NCBI GenBank assembly: GCA_024642245.1
Contig: JAHEBM010000029.1
Coordinates: 1-40,716, forward strand
Length of the DNA: 40,716 nucleotides
Reading direction: 5' to 3'
Origin: Haliea sp.
GTDB lineage: Bacteria; Pseudomonadota; Gammaproteobacteria; Pseudomonadales; Halieaceae
In this document: piece by piece, positions 40,662 to 40,716 of the stretch
Numbering within the stretch: position 1 is the first letter of the stretch
Layout of the letters: every line of letters starts with the position of its first letter
The notes under the pieces: model-generated
Told to the model about the DNA's origin: nothing
The model's input: the letters and a program-made list of their open reading frames with translations, nothing else
The model's database searches: none
Position numbers and translations under genes: made by a program

Positions 40662-40716
40662 ATGTCCTTGAAATGGTTGTCGCAAGTAGCACCCTGGGAC
40701 AAGGCGGTTCACTCGA

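Noticed and set aside
1-40716. CRISPR arrays, phage genes, insertion sequences, riboswitches
   Set aside because: No regularly spaced direct repeats, transposase, capsid, tail or integrase genes, or recognisable riboswitch patterns were seen; the only tandem repeat is the coding 33-bp repeat.

Overview
The window looks like the chromosome of a marine gammaproteobacterium, most likely of the Halieaceae/Cellvibrionales kind. That placement is inferred from high GC, dense gammaproteobacterial gene order, and the mix of CYP153, DUF3604, PQQ alcohol dehydrogenase, Baeyer-Villiger monooxygenase and a complete cecR-ybhGFSR operon. No marker gene was searched. About 35 genes and one tRNA can be supported. 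No phage, insertion sequence or CRISPR array is visible.

Layout. At 1-1961 (minus, running off the left edge) an isoaspartyl-methyltransferase-like domain is fused to a GspE/PilB secretion ATPase. Upstream of it lies a CYP153-type alkane hydroxylase (2082-3341, minus). From 3512 to 6674 (plus) a secreted DUF3604 protein, an ECHDC3-like crotonase and a CoA-binding Rossmann protein form a likely operon closed by a hairpin terminator. From 6860 to 12487 an aldehyde dehydrogenase, a quinohemoprotein alcohol dehydrogenase and a PrpE-type acyl-CoA synthetase could take an alcohol to an acyl-CoA. A DUF4382 lipoprotein follows. From 13618 to 17020 (minus) are YchJ, a BaiN/HI0933 flavoprotein and a COG2509 flavoprotein.

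The centre (17.1-25.0 kb) is ordinary accessory metabolism: a carboxylesterase, a CMD-family protein, an orphan OppA-like lipoprotein, NAD-type 6-phosphogluconate dehydrogenase, an NTF2-like protein coupled to a fatty acid desaturase, a BVMO and a six-helix membrane protein. At 25.1-30.7 kb the CecR regulator precedes its YbhG-YbhF-YbhS-YbhR exporter, with a perfect 10-bp inverted repeat lying over the promoter. A tRNA-Arg(CCU) with an unusual compensated tertiary pair, a small heat-shock protein with a sigma-32-like promoter, Slt70 and an ArsS/TIGR04283/TIGR04282 trio follow.

The right end (36.2-40.7 kb) looks like acquired or rearranged DNA: an AT-rich patch, a DUF1254 gene bracketed by matched 7-base core sites and an attC-like hairpin, a Coq4-family protein divergent from a TetR regulator with a shared operator, a decayed DUF4440 gene, and a secreted protein made of nine 11-residue repeats. 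The best candidates for something undescribed are the PCMT-GspE fusion, the cassette-like DUF1254 locus, the A19-U56 tRNA and the 11-mer repeat protein.
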